Below, piece by piece: positions 42,929 to 51,124 of a DNA stretch of 64,000 bases. Below the pieces are notes generated by a model, which saw nothing but the letters and a program-made list of their open reading frames with translations, was not told the DNA's origin and searched no databases. The position numbers and the translations under genes are program-made. Within the stretch, counting starts at the first letter, position 1. The number at the start of each line of letters is the position of its first letter. This DNA is from EW11 sp035765635 (GTDB taxonomy: Bacteria; Verrucomicrobiota; Verrucomicrobiia; Opitutales; Opitutaceae): NCBI GenBank assembly GCA_035765635.1, contig DASTWZ010000042.1:1-64000 (forward strand), written 5' to 3'.

Positions 42929-43621
42929 TCACGAGCGCCGCAGCGGAAGATTCGCGTAAAGCGCAACCGCTTGCGCGCGAGAATGCACGTGGAGTTTTTC
43001 GCAGATGCGCCGGATGTAGGTCTTCACGGTGGGCATGCTGATCCCAATTGTGTCTGCGATTTCTTTGTAGAGGAAGCCGCGGGCGAGCAGCTCGAGAACC
43101 TCGTTTTCGCGAGGCGAGAGCCCCTCGGCCGTGCTGCCCTTCGGCGGGCCGGACTGGAGGGACTGCACGACTTTGCGGGCGATATTGCTGCTCATCGGAG
43201 AGCCGCCGGCGTGCACTTCCCGGAGTGCTGTGAGGAGAGCATTGCGCGACGTGCGTTTCAGCAGATAGCCGGTGGCACCCGCGGCGATCGCGTCGAAGAT
43301 GTAGTTGGCGTCTTCGTAAACCGTGAGAATCACGAACTGGGTGCTGGGCAGCGCGGGCTTCAATCGGCGGAGACATTCAATCCCGTTGAGTCCAGGCAGA
43401 TGAATGTCCAGCAACGCGACGTCGGGTGGCTGCTGCGGGAGCTGACGAATGGCCGCCTCTGCCGAAGCGAATTGGCTGACGAAACGGAAATCGGGTTCGG
43501 CGCGAAGCCAGTCGCGAAGGATGGTGCGCACGCCGTCATCGTCCTCGATAATGGTCACTCGAATGGGCTGCGCCGGGGCGGGACTGCAGGGCGTATCGCT
43601 GCAGAGGGAAAGCGTATTCAT
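42929..43621 (-). CDS. NarL/LuxR-family response regulator
   Basis: 230 residues from ATG 43619-43621. The receiver has IRVTIIEDDDGVR and phosphoacceptor Asp in PPDVALLDIHLPGLNG, then ILTVYEDANYI and GYLLKRTS. The C-terminal LuxR HTH is LSPRENEVLELLARGFLYKEIADTIGISMPTVKTYIRRI. It lies 7 bp downstream of the Reg_prop sensor kinase gene on the same strand, so they form a two-component pair. Likely targets are the nearby GH5, GH35 and TonB-receptor genes (inference). Confidence 0.94.
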   Translation of the reverse strand: MNTLSLCSDTPCSPAPAQPIRVTIIEDDDGVRTILRDWLRAEPDFRFVSQFASAEAAIRQLPQQPPDVALLDIHLPGLNGIECLRRLKPALPSTQFVILTVYEDANYIFDAIAAGATGYLLKRTSRNALLTALREVHAGGSPMSSNIARKVVQSLQSGPPKGSTAEGLSPRENEVLELLARGFLYKEIADTIGISMPTVKTYIRRICEKLHVHSRAQAVALYANLPLRRS

Positions 43622-43628
43622 GGGGTAA

Positions 43629-46600
43629 TCACGCTGAACTTTGAGGCGGAGGATTGGGCAAATGAACCGTGAAGAGAATTCGAGTTCCACGACCGGGCAG
43701 AGCAGAGATTTCGCATTCGCCGCCGACTGCCGTTAAGCGGCGACGAAGATTCGCCAGACCGTTTCCGGAAGGGATGTCGCAGCCAGCGTCACCGGCAGGT
43801 TCGGAGTTGAAGCCACAACCGTTGTCTTCAATTGCGACGGCAAAATGGCGGTCGCCCAAGTTGAGCGAAATTTTTACCTCGGATGCACGCGCGTGCTTGA
43901 GGATGTTGTTGAGCGCCTCCTTGAAGGCGAGGACGAGGTTATGACGGACTTGGCTGTTCAAAGGCCAGGCCGGCAGATTGACCGGAAGATCGAGCCGGCA
44001 AATAATATTGGCTTCCCCGAGCCGATCTTGGGCGAAGCGCGCCACGTAGCAGACCAGGCTGTCGAGCGTGTCGTGCTGAGGGTCGACGGCCCAGACGATT
44101 TCATCGAGCGCGTGGGTGACTTCGACGGCGGTGTCGTGGACGCGCTCCAACACGGCGGGAGCCTGGTACGCGGCGTCCGCATCCTGCCGCACCGACTGGC
44201 TCAGCATGCTAATCCGCGTGAGGCTGGAGCCAATGTCATCGTGTATGTCCTGTGCGATGCGTGCTCGTTCTCGCTCGAGACCACGTTCATATTCGAGTTC
44301 GGCCACACGACGTTGGAGACGCCGACGAGCATGTGCGCGTGTAGCCCAGCCGAATGCCGACAGGACTGCTACGACGACCGCGATCCGAAACCACCACGTT
44401 TGCCAAAAATAAGGACGCACCGTGAAAGCCAGCCAGGCGCCTTGGGTATTCCACACGCGGTCGTTGTTGCAGGCGATGACATGGAATCGGTAATCGCCCG
44501 GAGGCAGGTGGCTGTACGAGGCGTTTCGCTTCGTGCCTGCATCGATCCAGTCCTGATCGAGCCCCACCAGTTGGTATTTGAACAAGGTCTTTCCGGAGGC
44601 GGCCAAGCTCAATGCGGTGTACTGAAACTCGACGCGCTGATGGCCGGGTTGAATCTCGCGCGATGCCGCCCCCTTCGTCGCAGCAAAAGGCATCCTGTCG
44701 ACCTCCATCGACTCGATGACGACTGGCGGAGCCAGCGGATTTACGCGAATAGCAGCGGGGTTTACGCTGACGACACCTTTGCCGCTGGAGAACCAAAGGT
44801 GGCCGTCGGCCGTGCGGCAGCCAGCAGCTTGGAGACCTCCAGAGAACTCCAGCGTGGGCAACCCGTCCTCGCGTCCGTAAATCTGAACAAGAACGCTGGA
44901 CGACGTGCCGTCAGCGCAGCGATTGAGTTCCGCTTTGTTAGCACGAACCAGGCCGTGGTGTGTGCTGATCCACAAGTAACCGAGCCCGTCGTCTGCGATG
45001 TGGCAGATGACTTTGCTGGGAAAACCTTGGGCCGGACCAATGGTGGCGAACCGTCCGTTCTTATAGCGAGCGAGACCGGCTTCGAGCGTGCCGATCCAGA
45101 GCGCATCGCCATCGGGCAGGAGACATTGCACGCCGCTTGGGGACAATCCCTGCTCAGGGCCAAACTGTGTCACACCTTCCGCAGTGACTTTCGCGAGCCC
45201 GGCGCCGCCCAGCGCGAACCAGAGGGCTCCGTGCGAATCCCGCGTGATGTCTGGCACAAAAACGGGGCCGACCGGCAAGTCGCGCAACAGCCACTCCGTT
45301 ACGCCGCCTCGTGCGCGAAACACTCCGTCGTTGGTCCCCGCCAGGAAAATGTCGTCCTCGAAGTACATCGAGAGCGTGGCGTTTCGTGTGAGATCGAATT
45401 TGGAAACGCGTTCGAAGCTGTCGCCGACAAGGCGGAAAACGCCGCCTCCCCAAGTCCCGACCCAGACCTCCCCGCGGCGATTCTTGGTGATGGACCAAAC
45501 ATACGGATTGGTCAGGCCTTCGGTCTCGCCGTAGTGCCGCCACGCTCCGTTCAAATACCGGTACAAACCAGCGCCTTCTGTTCCCATCCAAAGTGAACCG
45601 TCGGGACCTGCCGCGATCGGCATGACGGTGCGGCCTTGCCAGTTGTCGGGTGGATTGAGCACTCCGAATTCCGAGCGTCTTACGGCGACCAGGCCGCCCG
45701 AGCCGTCGCCAAACCACATGGTTCCTTCCCGGTCCTCGTAAACGACTCGAACCCAATTCTGAATTTGTGCCGATTGGTTGTTGAAAACCAACCTGGAGCC
45801 ATCCGGGCGAACCACGTGAACGCCGTCATCAAGCGTGGCAAACGCGAGAGAGCCGTCGTGCAACTCGATCAGACCGTTGATTTCACTGTCACCCCAGGAG
45901 CCGCGGTCTTCGGTCCATCTGCCCGCGGACCATTTCCGAACATGGTTATCGCGCACGACCCACCAGCCTCCATCTGCAGCCGCGCCAAGTGCGCGCACAT
46001 AGTCGGTGACGCGCACCGGACCGAGGTCGATCCGATGAACTCGATCGTCTCTCAGCTCGCGCGCGTCACCGTCGACGGAAAACCAGATTTGACCGGACGG
46101 GTGTCGCGCAAAGCGCACTCTTTTTAAAGCCGGGCCTGCGGTCGGCTCCGTTTGCGGCGGTGGGTTCTCGGCTGGCTCGAAGCTTCCGTCTGAACGCAAG
46201 GCCCAGACGATTCCGTTTTCATCCGCGCCGAGAGCCGCGACGTGGCCGTGATTGCCGGTGCTCTGCTGAACGATTTCGAAGACGCCGTTGCGGAAGCGGG
46301 TGATCGATCCGGATTCATGACCGATCCAAAGCACGCCGTCGCGATTCTCGAATAGCGTGGAGATCCGGCTCTCGGGCAGACGCGGATTCGTGCTCGAGTC
46401 GAATGTGAAAAAGCGTTCGCCGTCGAAACGAGCGAGACCGGCGAGCGTGCCGACCCAAAGGTAACCATCGCGCGTCTGCGTGATTGCGGTGACGGTGTTC
46501 TGCGGCAGTCCGTCCTCTGCCTGCCAAATGCGGACGGCGAAATCCATGTACGACACGGTCGTCACGGCGCGTGCGGACTGCGCAGCAATGGCTAGAACAA

Positions 46601-46637
46601 TGACGAGCGCGAGGGGGGCGAGCGCGCGGAATAGCAT
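43629..46637 (-). CDS. Reg_prop beta-propeller sensor histidine kinase
   Basis: 1002 residues. A signal peptide (LAPLALVIVLAIAAQSARA) is followed by two seven-bladed propellers of Reg_prop repeats (TQTRDGYLWVGTLAGLARFDG, ENRDGVLWIGHESGSI, KNRRGEVWVGTWGGGVFRL and others). Next come a Y_Y_Y domain at about 640-740 (YQLVGLDQDWIDAG, YSHLPPGDYRFHV), one membrane helix at about 748-766, a HisKA_3 domain with phosphoacceptor His799 (ARIAQDIHDDIGSS), and an HATPase_c domain (FKEALNNILKHARASEV, IEDNGCGF). The periplasmic half resembles sensors of polysaccharide breakdown products in Bacteroidetes, but the regulator here is a separate gene. It is divergent from a second kinase. Confidence 0.95.
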   Translation of the reverse strand: MLFRALAPLALVIVLAIAAQSARAVTTVSYMDFAVRIWQAEDGLPQNTVTAITQTRDGYLWVGTLAGLARFDGERFFTFDSSTNPRLPESRISTLFENRDGVLWIGHESGSITRFRNGVFEIVQQSTGNHGHVAALGADENGIVWALRSDGSFEPAENPPPQTEPTAGPALKRVRFARHPSGQIWFSVDGDARELRDDRVHRIDLGPVRVTDYVRALGAAADGGWWVVRDNHVRKWSAGRWTEDRGSWGDSEINGLIELHDGSLAFATLDDGVHVVRPDGSRLVFNNQSAQIQNWVRVVYEDREGTMWFGDGSGGLVAVRRSEFGVLNPPDNWQGRTVMPIAAGPDGSLWMGTEGAGLYRYLNGAWRHYGETEGLTNPYVWSITKNRRGEVWVGTWGGGVFRLVGDSFERVSKFDLTRNATLSMYFEDDIFLAGTNDGVFRARGGVTEWLLRDLPVGPVFVPDITRDSHGALWFALGGAGLAKVTAEGVTQFGPEQGLSPSGVQCLLPDGDALWIGTLEAGLARYKNGRFATIGPAQGFPSKVICHIADDGLGYLWISTHHGLVRANKAELNRCADGTSSSVLVQIYGREDGLPTLEFSGGLQAAGCRTADGHLWFSSGKGVVSVNPAAIRVNPLAPPVVIESMEVDRMPFAATKGAASREIQPGHQRVEFQYTALSLAASGKTLFKYQLVGLDQDWIDAGTKRNASYSHLPPGDYRFHVIACNNDRVWNTQGAWLAFTVRPYFWQTWWFRIAVVVAVLSAFGWATRAHARRRLQRRVAELEYERGLERERARIAQDIHDDIGSSLTRISMLSQSVRQDADAAYQAPAVLERVHDTAVEVTHALDEIVWAVDPQHDTLDSLVCYVARFAQDRLGEANIICRLDLPVNLPAWPLNSQVRHNLVLAFKEALNNILKHARASEVKISLNLGDRHFAVAIEDNGCGFNSEPAGDAGCDIPSGNGLANLRRRLTAVGGECEISALPGRGTRILFTVHLPNPPPQSSA

Positions 46638-46785
46638 GCCGAAACGGGTGTGGGATACCGAGAGGGGCTTAACGAGGAAAATTTTATATATTATACGGAT
46701 TCCGCGGAATTTCCCAAGACCAGGGCGCTACAATCATCTCGCGGCGGATGGGCTCGGCACTATCGTGGCGCTGATTCGAGCCGCG
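46638..46785. promoter_or_regulatory. Divergent AT-rich promoter region with 12-bp palindrome
   Basis: The gap between the two sensor-kinase genes holds an AT-rich stretch (AAAATTTTATATATTATAC, about 46677-46695) with several -10-like words in both directions. A perfect palindrome ATTCCGCGGAAT follows at 46699-46710. The rest of the area is GC-rich, so the contrast is marked. The palindrome is a candidate operator shared by both genes; no binding protein can be named. Confidence 0.5.
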
Positions 46786-48861
46786 ATGAGCATGCCTTTC
46801 TTAGATAATGCGCGTAGAGCGATTCTTGCGGTCTTGTTTTTTGCGTGCGCCGCCCGAGCCGACGTTACTGGAGTGTCAAGGCCGCTCTCCGGTATCGATG
46901 AGATTCGAGCGCTCACGGTCGCTGCGGCGAACACGCGAATGGCCGCGCGAGTCAGCGGAGCGGTTACGCGCAGCACGCCGTACGAACTTTATATTCAAAA
47001 TGACGGCAGTGCGCTATTTATCGGGGCTAATACGAAACGAAAAGTATATAGGCGAGGGGACTATATAGAAGTCTCTGGCACGACGGCGCCAGGACACTTC
47101 TTGCCCATTCTCATCGAGGAGAGTTCTACTCTGATCGGACATAGGTCTCTTCCGAATCCGGTCTCCGCTGACTTTGCTTCGCTCGCTTCGGGGAAGCTGG
47201 ATTGTCTATATGTTGAAGTCGTTGGGATGGTGCGAGCGGTAGACTCGAGCGCGACGGGAGAATTGAAGTGCCGTTTGGCAATGATCGGAGGCGATCTTCG
47301 CGTCGATATCGGGCCTTCAGAGGAACTCCAGTCAACCCGGTTGGTCGGGGCGCGTGTGCGCGTGCGGGGCGTCGCGGCGGGAGTGAAAAACCATCATCGA
47401 CAAATCGTACAGCCGGTCCTGCTCGTGCAGGATACAGCCGAATGCCTGCAGATACTGACTGAGCCGATCGGCGATGTTTTTGCGGCACAAAGTCAGCCGA
47501 TATCGTCGGTGATGTCGGCGACAGAACTCTTTAAAACCACTTCGATCGCGAAAATCAGTGGACAAGTCGTCGCTGTGACCTCGCCCCGGCATGCCTACGT
47601 TCGTGACTCCTCGGATACGATTGAGATCAACTTGCAGGCGCCGGTGGATTGGAGAGTTGGCGATTTAGTCGAGGCGGCAGGTTTCCCAGAAAATGGATTA
47701 ATAAAACCGCATCTCGTGGATGCCTTTGCTCGCGTGCTGAATCATGGCAGTGCGCCGCTGCCGTCTGTCACGACCGCCGAGCAGCTGCTATCCGGAAATT
47801 ATGATGCCACTTTGGTGGAGATCGGCGCCACGCTTCGCCAGGCTTACGATTCTGGAAATGTTATAACCTTCAGCCTGCACGACGGCGACGTCTTCTTCAC
47901 TGCTGTGTGTCCGAAAGTGGCGGGCAGCACACCGACGACGCTTCCGGTCGCGGGTACGCGCTTGGCTGTCGTTGGCATTTGTAGTGTCGATCGAATGGAG
48001 TCCACTGACACTCTGCTCACTACGCCGAAGTCATTCTACTTGAAGATGCGCGGCCTCGAAGATGTGCGTGTGATTCAAGCGCCGGGATTTTGGACCACGC
48101 GTCGACTGGTGGGTGCGCTGGCGGGGCTGAGCGGGATTCTCGTGGCAGCGGGAAGTTGGATTTGGAGTCTTCGCAACACGGTGAGGCGACAAACTCGGTT
48201 GATCCTTTCGCAAACGCGCATCCAGGCTACCAATGAGGAGCGTGGTCGAATTGCGCGGGAACTCCATGACTCACTCGAGCAACAGCTGGCCGGCACGACC
48301 ATTCTGCTGGATGCGACAGCGGCTGCGTTCCAGGAAAAATCGGAAAGCGCGAAAACCCACCTCGACACGGCGCGCGCAATGTTGAGGTACAGTCTAGACG
48401 AGGCGCAGCGAGTGGTGCTGAACCTCAGAAGCCGCGACCTCGCTCATGCGCGCTTCAGTGACGCGATGGAAAGCTCCCTGCGGCAGATCGTCGGACGCAG
48501 CCAGATCCAGCTGACGACAGAAATCGTGGGATCCGAGTGTGCTCTTGATATGGTGACCGAAAATCACGTCCTGAGGATCGCTCAAGAAGCAGTGACCAAC
48601 GCGGTCAAACATTCGGGTGCGAGCCGCATACATGTTGTCCTGGAAATGAATGAGCAGAATCTCGGGCTTGTTGTGCGCGATGACGGTCGCGGCTTCGTTG
48701 CGCGGCCAAACCAGATGAATGGACGCGTTGGAAAATTTGGTCTGATCGGAATGCAGGAACGCTCGGAAAAATTGCGCGGTTCACTCAGTGTCGAGTCACA
48801 CGTGGGACAAGGCACGTGTATCACACTCAGCATACCAATCGAGCGCTCACGCGGAGAATGA
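46786..48861 (+). CDS. Membrane sensor histidine kinase with OB-like periplasmic modules
   Basis: 691 residues from ATG 46786 (MSMPFLDNARRAILAVLFFACAARAD), a signal-anchor or signal peptide. Residues about 30-430 are beta-rich, with repeats of the form GAVT-x-L(Y/F)I-x-D-G...GD-x-(I/V)E-V-x-G (ELYIQNDGSALFIG, RRGDYIEVSGTT, HAYVRDSSDTIEI, WRVGDLVEAAG), suggesting tandem OB-like folds. A membrane helix lies at about 441-461 (LVGALAGLSGILVAAGSWIW). HisKA_3 has His494 (GRIARELHDSLEQQL); the HATPase domain has AQEAVTNAVKHSGAS and RDDGRGF. No response regulator gene is adjacent; the NarL-type gene beyond the other kinase is a candidate partner. The long ORF upstream is a shadow of the divergent gene. 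Confidence 0.9.
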   Translation: MSMPFLDNARRAILAVLFFACAARADVTGVSRPLSGIDEIRALTVAAANTRMAARVSGAVTRSTPYELYIQNDGSALFIGANTKRKVYRRGDYIEVSGTTAPGHFLPILIEESSTLIGHRSLPNPVSADFASLASGKLDCLYVEVVGMVRAVDSSATGELKCRLAMIGGDLRVDIGPSEELQSTRLVGARVRVRGVAAGVKNHHRQIVQPVLLVQDTAECLQILTEPIGDVFAAQSQPISSVMSATELFKTTSIAKISGQVVAVTSPRHAYVRDSSDTIEINLQAPVDWRVGDLVEAAGFPENGLIKPHLVDAFARVLNHGSAPLPSVTTAEQLLSGNYDATLVEIGATLRQAYDSGNVITFSLHDGDVFFTAVCPKVAGSTPTTLPVAGTRLAVVGICSVDRMESTDTLLTTPKSFYLKMRGLEDVRVIQAPGFWTTRRLVGALAGLSGILVAAGSWIWSLRNTVRRQTRLILSQTRIQATNEERGRIARELHDSLEQQLAGTTILLDATAAAFQEKSESAKTHLDTARAMLRYSLDEAQRVVLNLRSRDLAHARFSDAMESSLRQIVGRSQIQLTTEIVGSECALDMVTENHVLRIAQEAVTNAVKHSGASRIHVVLEMNEQNLGLVVRDDGRGFVARPNQMNGRVGKFGLIGMQERSEKLRGSLSVESHVGQGTCITLSIPIERSRGE

Positions 48862-49077
48862 TACAGGCGTCGCGCGATTGATTTACGGTTTGCGGTCGCA
48901 CGCTCGCACGCTTCGGCAGGTTTTTATAATACCCGCGTCAGCATAATAGGGAGGCGGCACGGCGCGGCGTTAGGTGTGTTTAGGTGCAAGAGCCTCCAAC
49001 GAAGCCTACTCCTAACGTATAGTTCGGTGTATGCCTCTTGACACCCCACTGTGGCTATTTCGAGGTCGGGGCCTTCT

Positions 49078-50733
49078 ATGGCGAAAAATATAAGAAAGAT
49101 GCTATACAAAGGCGGAATGGTTGGCTTGGCGGCGCTGCTGGCTGGGTCGGTTACTCTTCGCGGAGCAGCGGACGCAGTCATGCCTAAGCTGATCGAAAAG
49201 AACGGCCGTCACGCTCTGCTCGTTGATGGCGAACCGTTCTTTATTCTCGGAGGTCAGGCTCACAATTCGAGCGCCTGGCCGGATATGCTGGGGCAGGTTT
49301 GGACCGCGATCGAAGGCATGCATGCCAATACTCTGGAGATCCCGATTTATTGGCAGCAGATCGAGCCACAGGAAGGTACGTTTGATTTTTCGGTCGTGGA
49401 TACGATTATCAAACAAGCTCGTGAGCATAAGGTGCGTTTGGTGCTCCTTTGGTTCGCCACATGGAAGAATGGCAACACGGATTACACGCCGGATTGGCTC
49501 AAGCTGCAGCCGAAGAAATATCCCCACATGGTCGATCGAAACGGCAAGCTTGTGCTTTCCGCTTCGCCGCACGCACAGACCACTCTCGCAGCCGACGCGA
49601 AGGCCTTCACGGAGGTCATGCGGCATTTGAAGAACCTCGACCCGCAGCACACGGTCATCATGGTGCAGGTTGAAAACGAACCGGGAACTTACGGAACTCC
49701 ACGCGATTTTTCGCCCGCCGCGGAAAAACTTTTCCAAGCTCCCGTGCCTTCGGCGCTATTGGCGCCCGAGATTCTGCGATCTCTCAACAAGCCAGCCGAT
49801 GCCAAGGGCACGTGGTCCGAGGTTTTTGGAGAAGACGCAGATGAATTCTTCCACGCTTGGTCCATTGCGAGTTATATCAATCACGTCGCTCAGGCCGGTC
49901 AGGCGGTGAATCCGCTGCCCATGTACGTGAACGTCGCGCTCGAAGGCGAGCCGGGTGGCGCCATGCACAATGTCATTCCAATCTATAAAGTGGCCGCGCC
50001 GGCGATCGGATTACTCGGGCCGGACATTTATCAGCCGCTGGAGAAGGGGATGCAGACGATCGAACAATACGATCGGCCGGACAACCCGCTGTTCGTTCCG
50101 GAAACTTTCGGTAGCCCAGATTATTTGTTCGAGGTTGTCCGGCGTGGCGGAATTGGCTTTTCGCCCTTCGGGGTCGATCGAGGATTGCCAAACGCCGAAT
50201 TGGGCCCGAACCCGTGGGTTGCGCCGATTGCGACGCCTTATGCCTTGCTCCGCTTGGCAGATCGACAACTCGCGCAATGGATATTCGACGAGCGCGTCCA
50301 CGTCGCAACCGTTTCGGAAAAAGACGCCAAACAAGAAGTGGAGCTCCGCGGCTGGAAAACCACGGTTTCTTTCGGTACGCGTCGCAGAGGCGGGCCTCCT
50401 CCGCCTCCAGCGCCGGCGCCTGCGGCCATCACTGCCACGTCTCAACCTGCCATCGGCAGTTTTCGCGCGCCTCCAAAGCCCATGGGGCACGCCGTGTTCG
50501 CACAGCTCGGTGAAAACGAGATCATCGTGATGGCTTCGCAATGTCAGGTCGCCTTCGAAGCCGCCGGCGCCAACAAAGATAAATCCTGGCAATTTCTAAA
50601 AGTGGAAGAGGGGTATTTTGAGAACGGAAAGTTCAAGCTCGTGCGACTTCGCAATGGTGACGAAGTCGGCTGGGCGACAATGAGCTTCGAAGCGCAGCCA
50701 GTGCTCCTGCGGATCACAATGACGTCTTGGTGA
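49078..50733 (+). CDS. GH35-like beta-galactosidase (DUF5597-type)
   Basis: 551 residues from ATG 49078 (MAKNIRKMLYKGGMVGLAAL), with a signal peptide ending near RGAADA. The N-terminal barrel begins HALLVDGEPFFILGGQAHNSSAWP, the GH35/GH42-like opening, with TLEIPIYWQQIEPQEGTFDF. The acid/base Glu is in MVQVENEPGTYG; the likely nucleophile is in FVPETFGSPDY. The C-terminal third (after about 390) has a Pro/Ala-rich loop and then beta-rich sequence, fitting the DUF5597 domain. It would remove galactose from plant or algal glycans in the periplasm. It is upstream of the TonB receptor and downstream of a sensor kinase. Confidence 0.88.
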   Translation: MAKNIRKMLYKGGMVGLAALLAGSVTLRGAADAVMPKLIEKNGRHALLVDGEPFFILGGQAHNSSAWPDMLGQVWTAIEGMHANTLEIPIYWQQIEPQEGTFDFSVVDTIIKQAREHKVRLVLLWFATWKNGNTDYTPDWLKLQPKKYPHMVDRNGKLVLSASPHAQTTLAADAKAFTEVMRHLKNLDPQHTVIMVQVENEPGTYGTPRDFSPAAEKLFQAPVPSALLAPEILRSLNKPADAKGTWSEVFGEDADEFFHAWSIASYINHVAQAGQAVNPLPMYVNVALEGEPGGAMHNVIPIYKVAAPAIGLLGPDIYQPLEKGMQTIEQYDRPDNPLFVPETFGSPDYLFEVVRRGGIGFSPFGVDRGLPNAELGPNPWVAPIATPYALLRLADRQLAQWIFDERVHVATVSEKDAKQEVELRGWKTTVSFGTRRRGGPPPPPAPAPAAITATSQPAIGSFRAPPKPMGHAVFAQLGENEIIVMASQCQVAFEAAGANKDKSWQFLKVEEGYFENGKFKLVRLRNGDEVGWATMSFEAQPVLLRITMTSW

Positions 50734-51124
50734 AACAGACTCCGCAGGGATTTGCGGGAAGGAGAGGGGCGAAATGCGAACGACGAAATTCCCGAGCCTG
50801 CATAGTATACTTTAGTATATTTCAGGACTAGACGAATGACCCTTTGCCCCTGGGGGGCGCGCCTTTACCTCAAGGCATGCTCAAAGGCATCTCAGCCCGA
50901 TCTCGGGAGATGCCCGAGCGTTGCCCCGCGATCCTCCCCACTCCTCGTCCGAAGTGACTTCGACGCAATCATCATGCGGCTGTCGAGCAGCCCGCTCGTG
51001 CCTCTGCGAACGCTCAATGCCGCAGCTTGATGATACGCAACGAGAGCATGACGTGCGCGCAGCGGAAGAGGCTCCGAGGGCAGGCAACATGACCCAAGTC
51101 CGTGCCCCTAAATAATCCCCAAAA
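50734..51124. promoter_or_regulatory. Leader region of the TonB-receptor gene
   Basis: No gene is supported in 391 bases; short ORFs on both strands lack any motif. Near 50803-50819 two TAGTATA words lie exactly 10 bp apart (one helical turn), containing a TATACT -10-like hexamer at 50806-50811 but no clear -35. This is a candidate promoter or activator site about 305 bp ahead of the receptor ATG, leaving a long 5' leader. Nothing resembling a known riboswitch was recognised. Confidence 0.4.

Noticed and set aside
43845..45596. 583-codon plus-strand ORF opposite the Reg_prop kinase
   Set aside because: Antisense shadow of a gene with clear propeller, HisKA_3 and HATPase motifs.
49038..49060. 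TTGACA at 49038-49043 as a -35 box for the GH35-like gene
   Set aside because: No acceptable -10 hexamer at 16-18 bp spacing (the bases there are GC-rich), so a promoter call is not supported.
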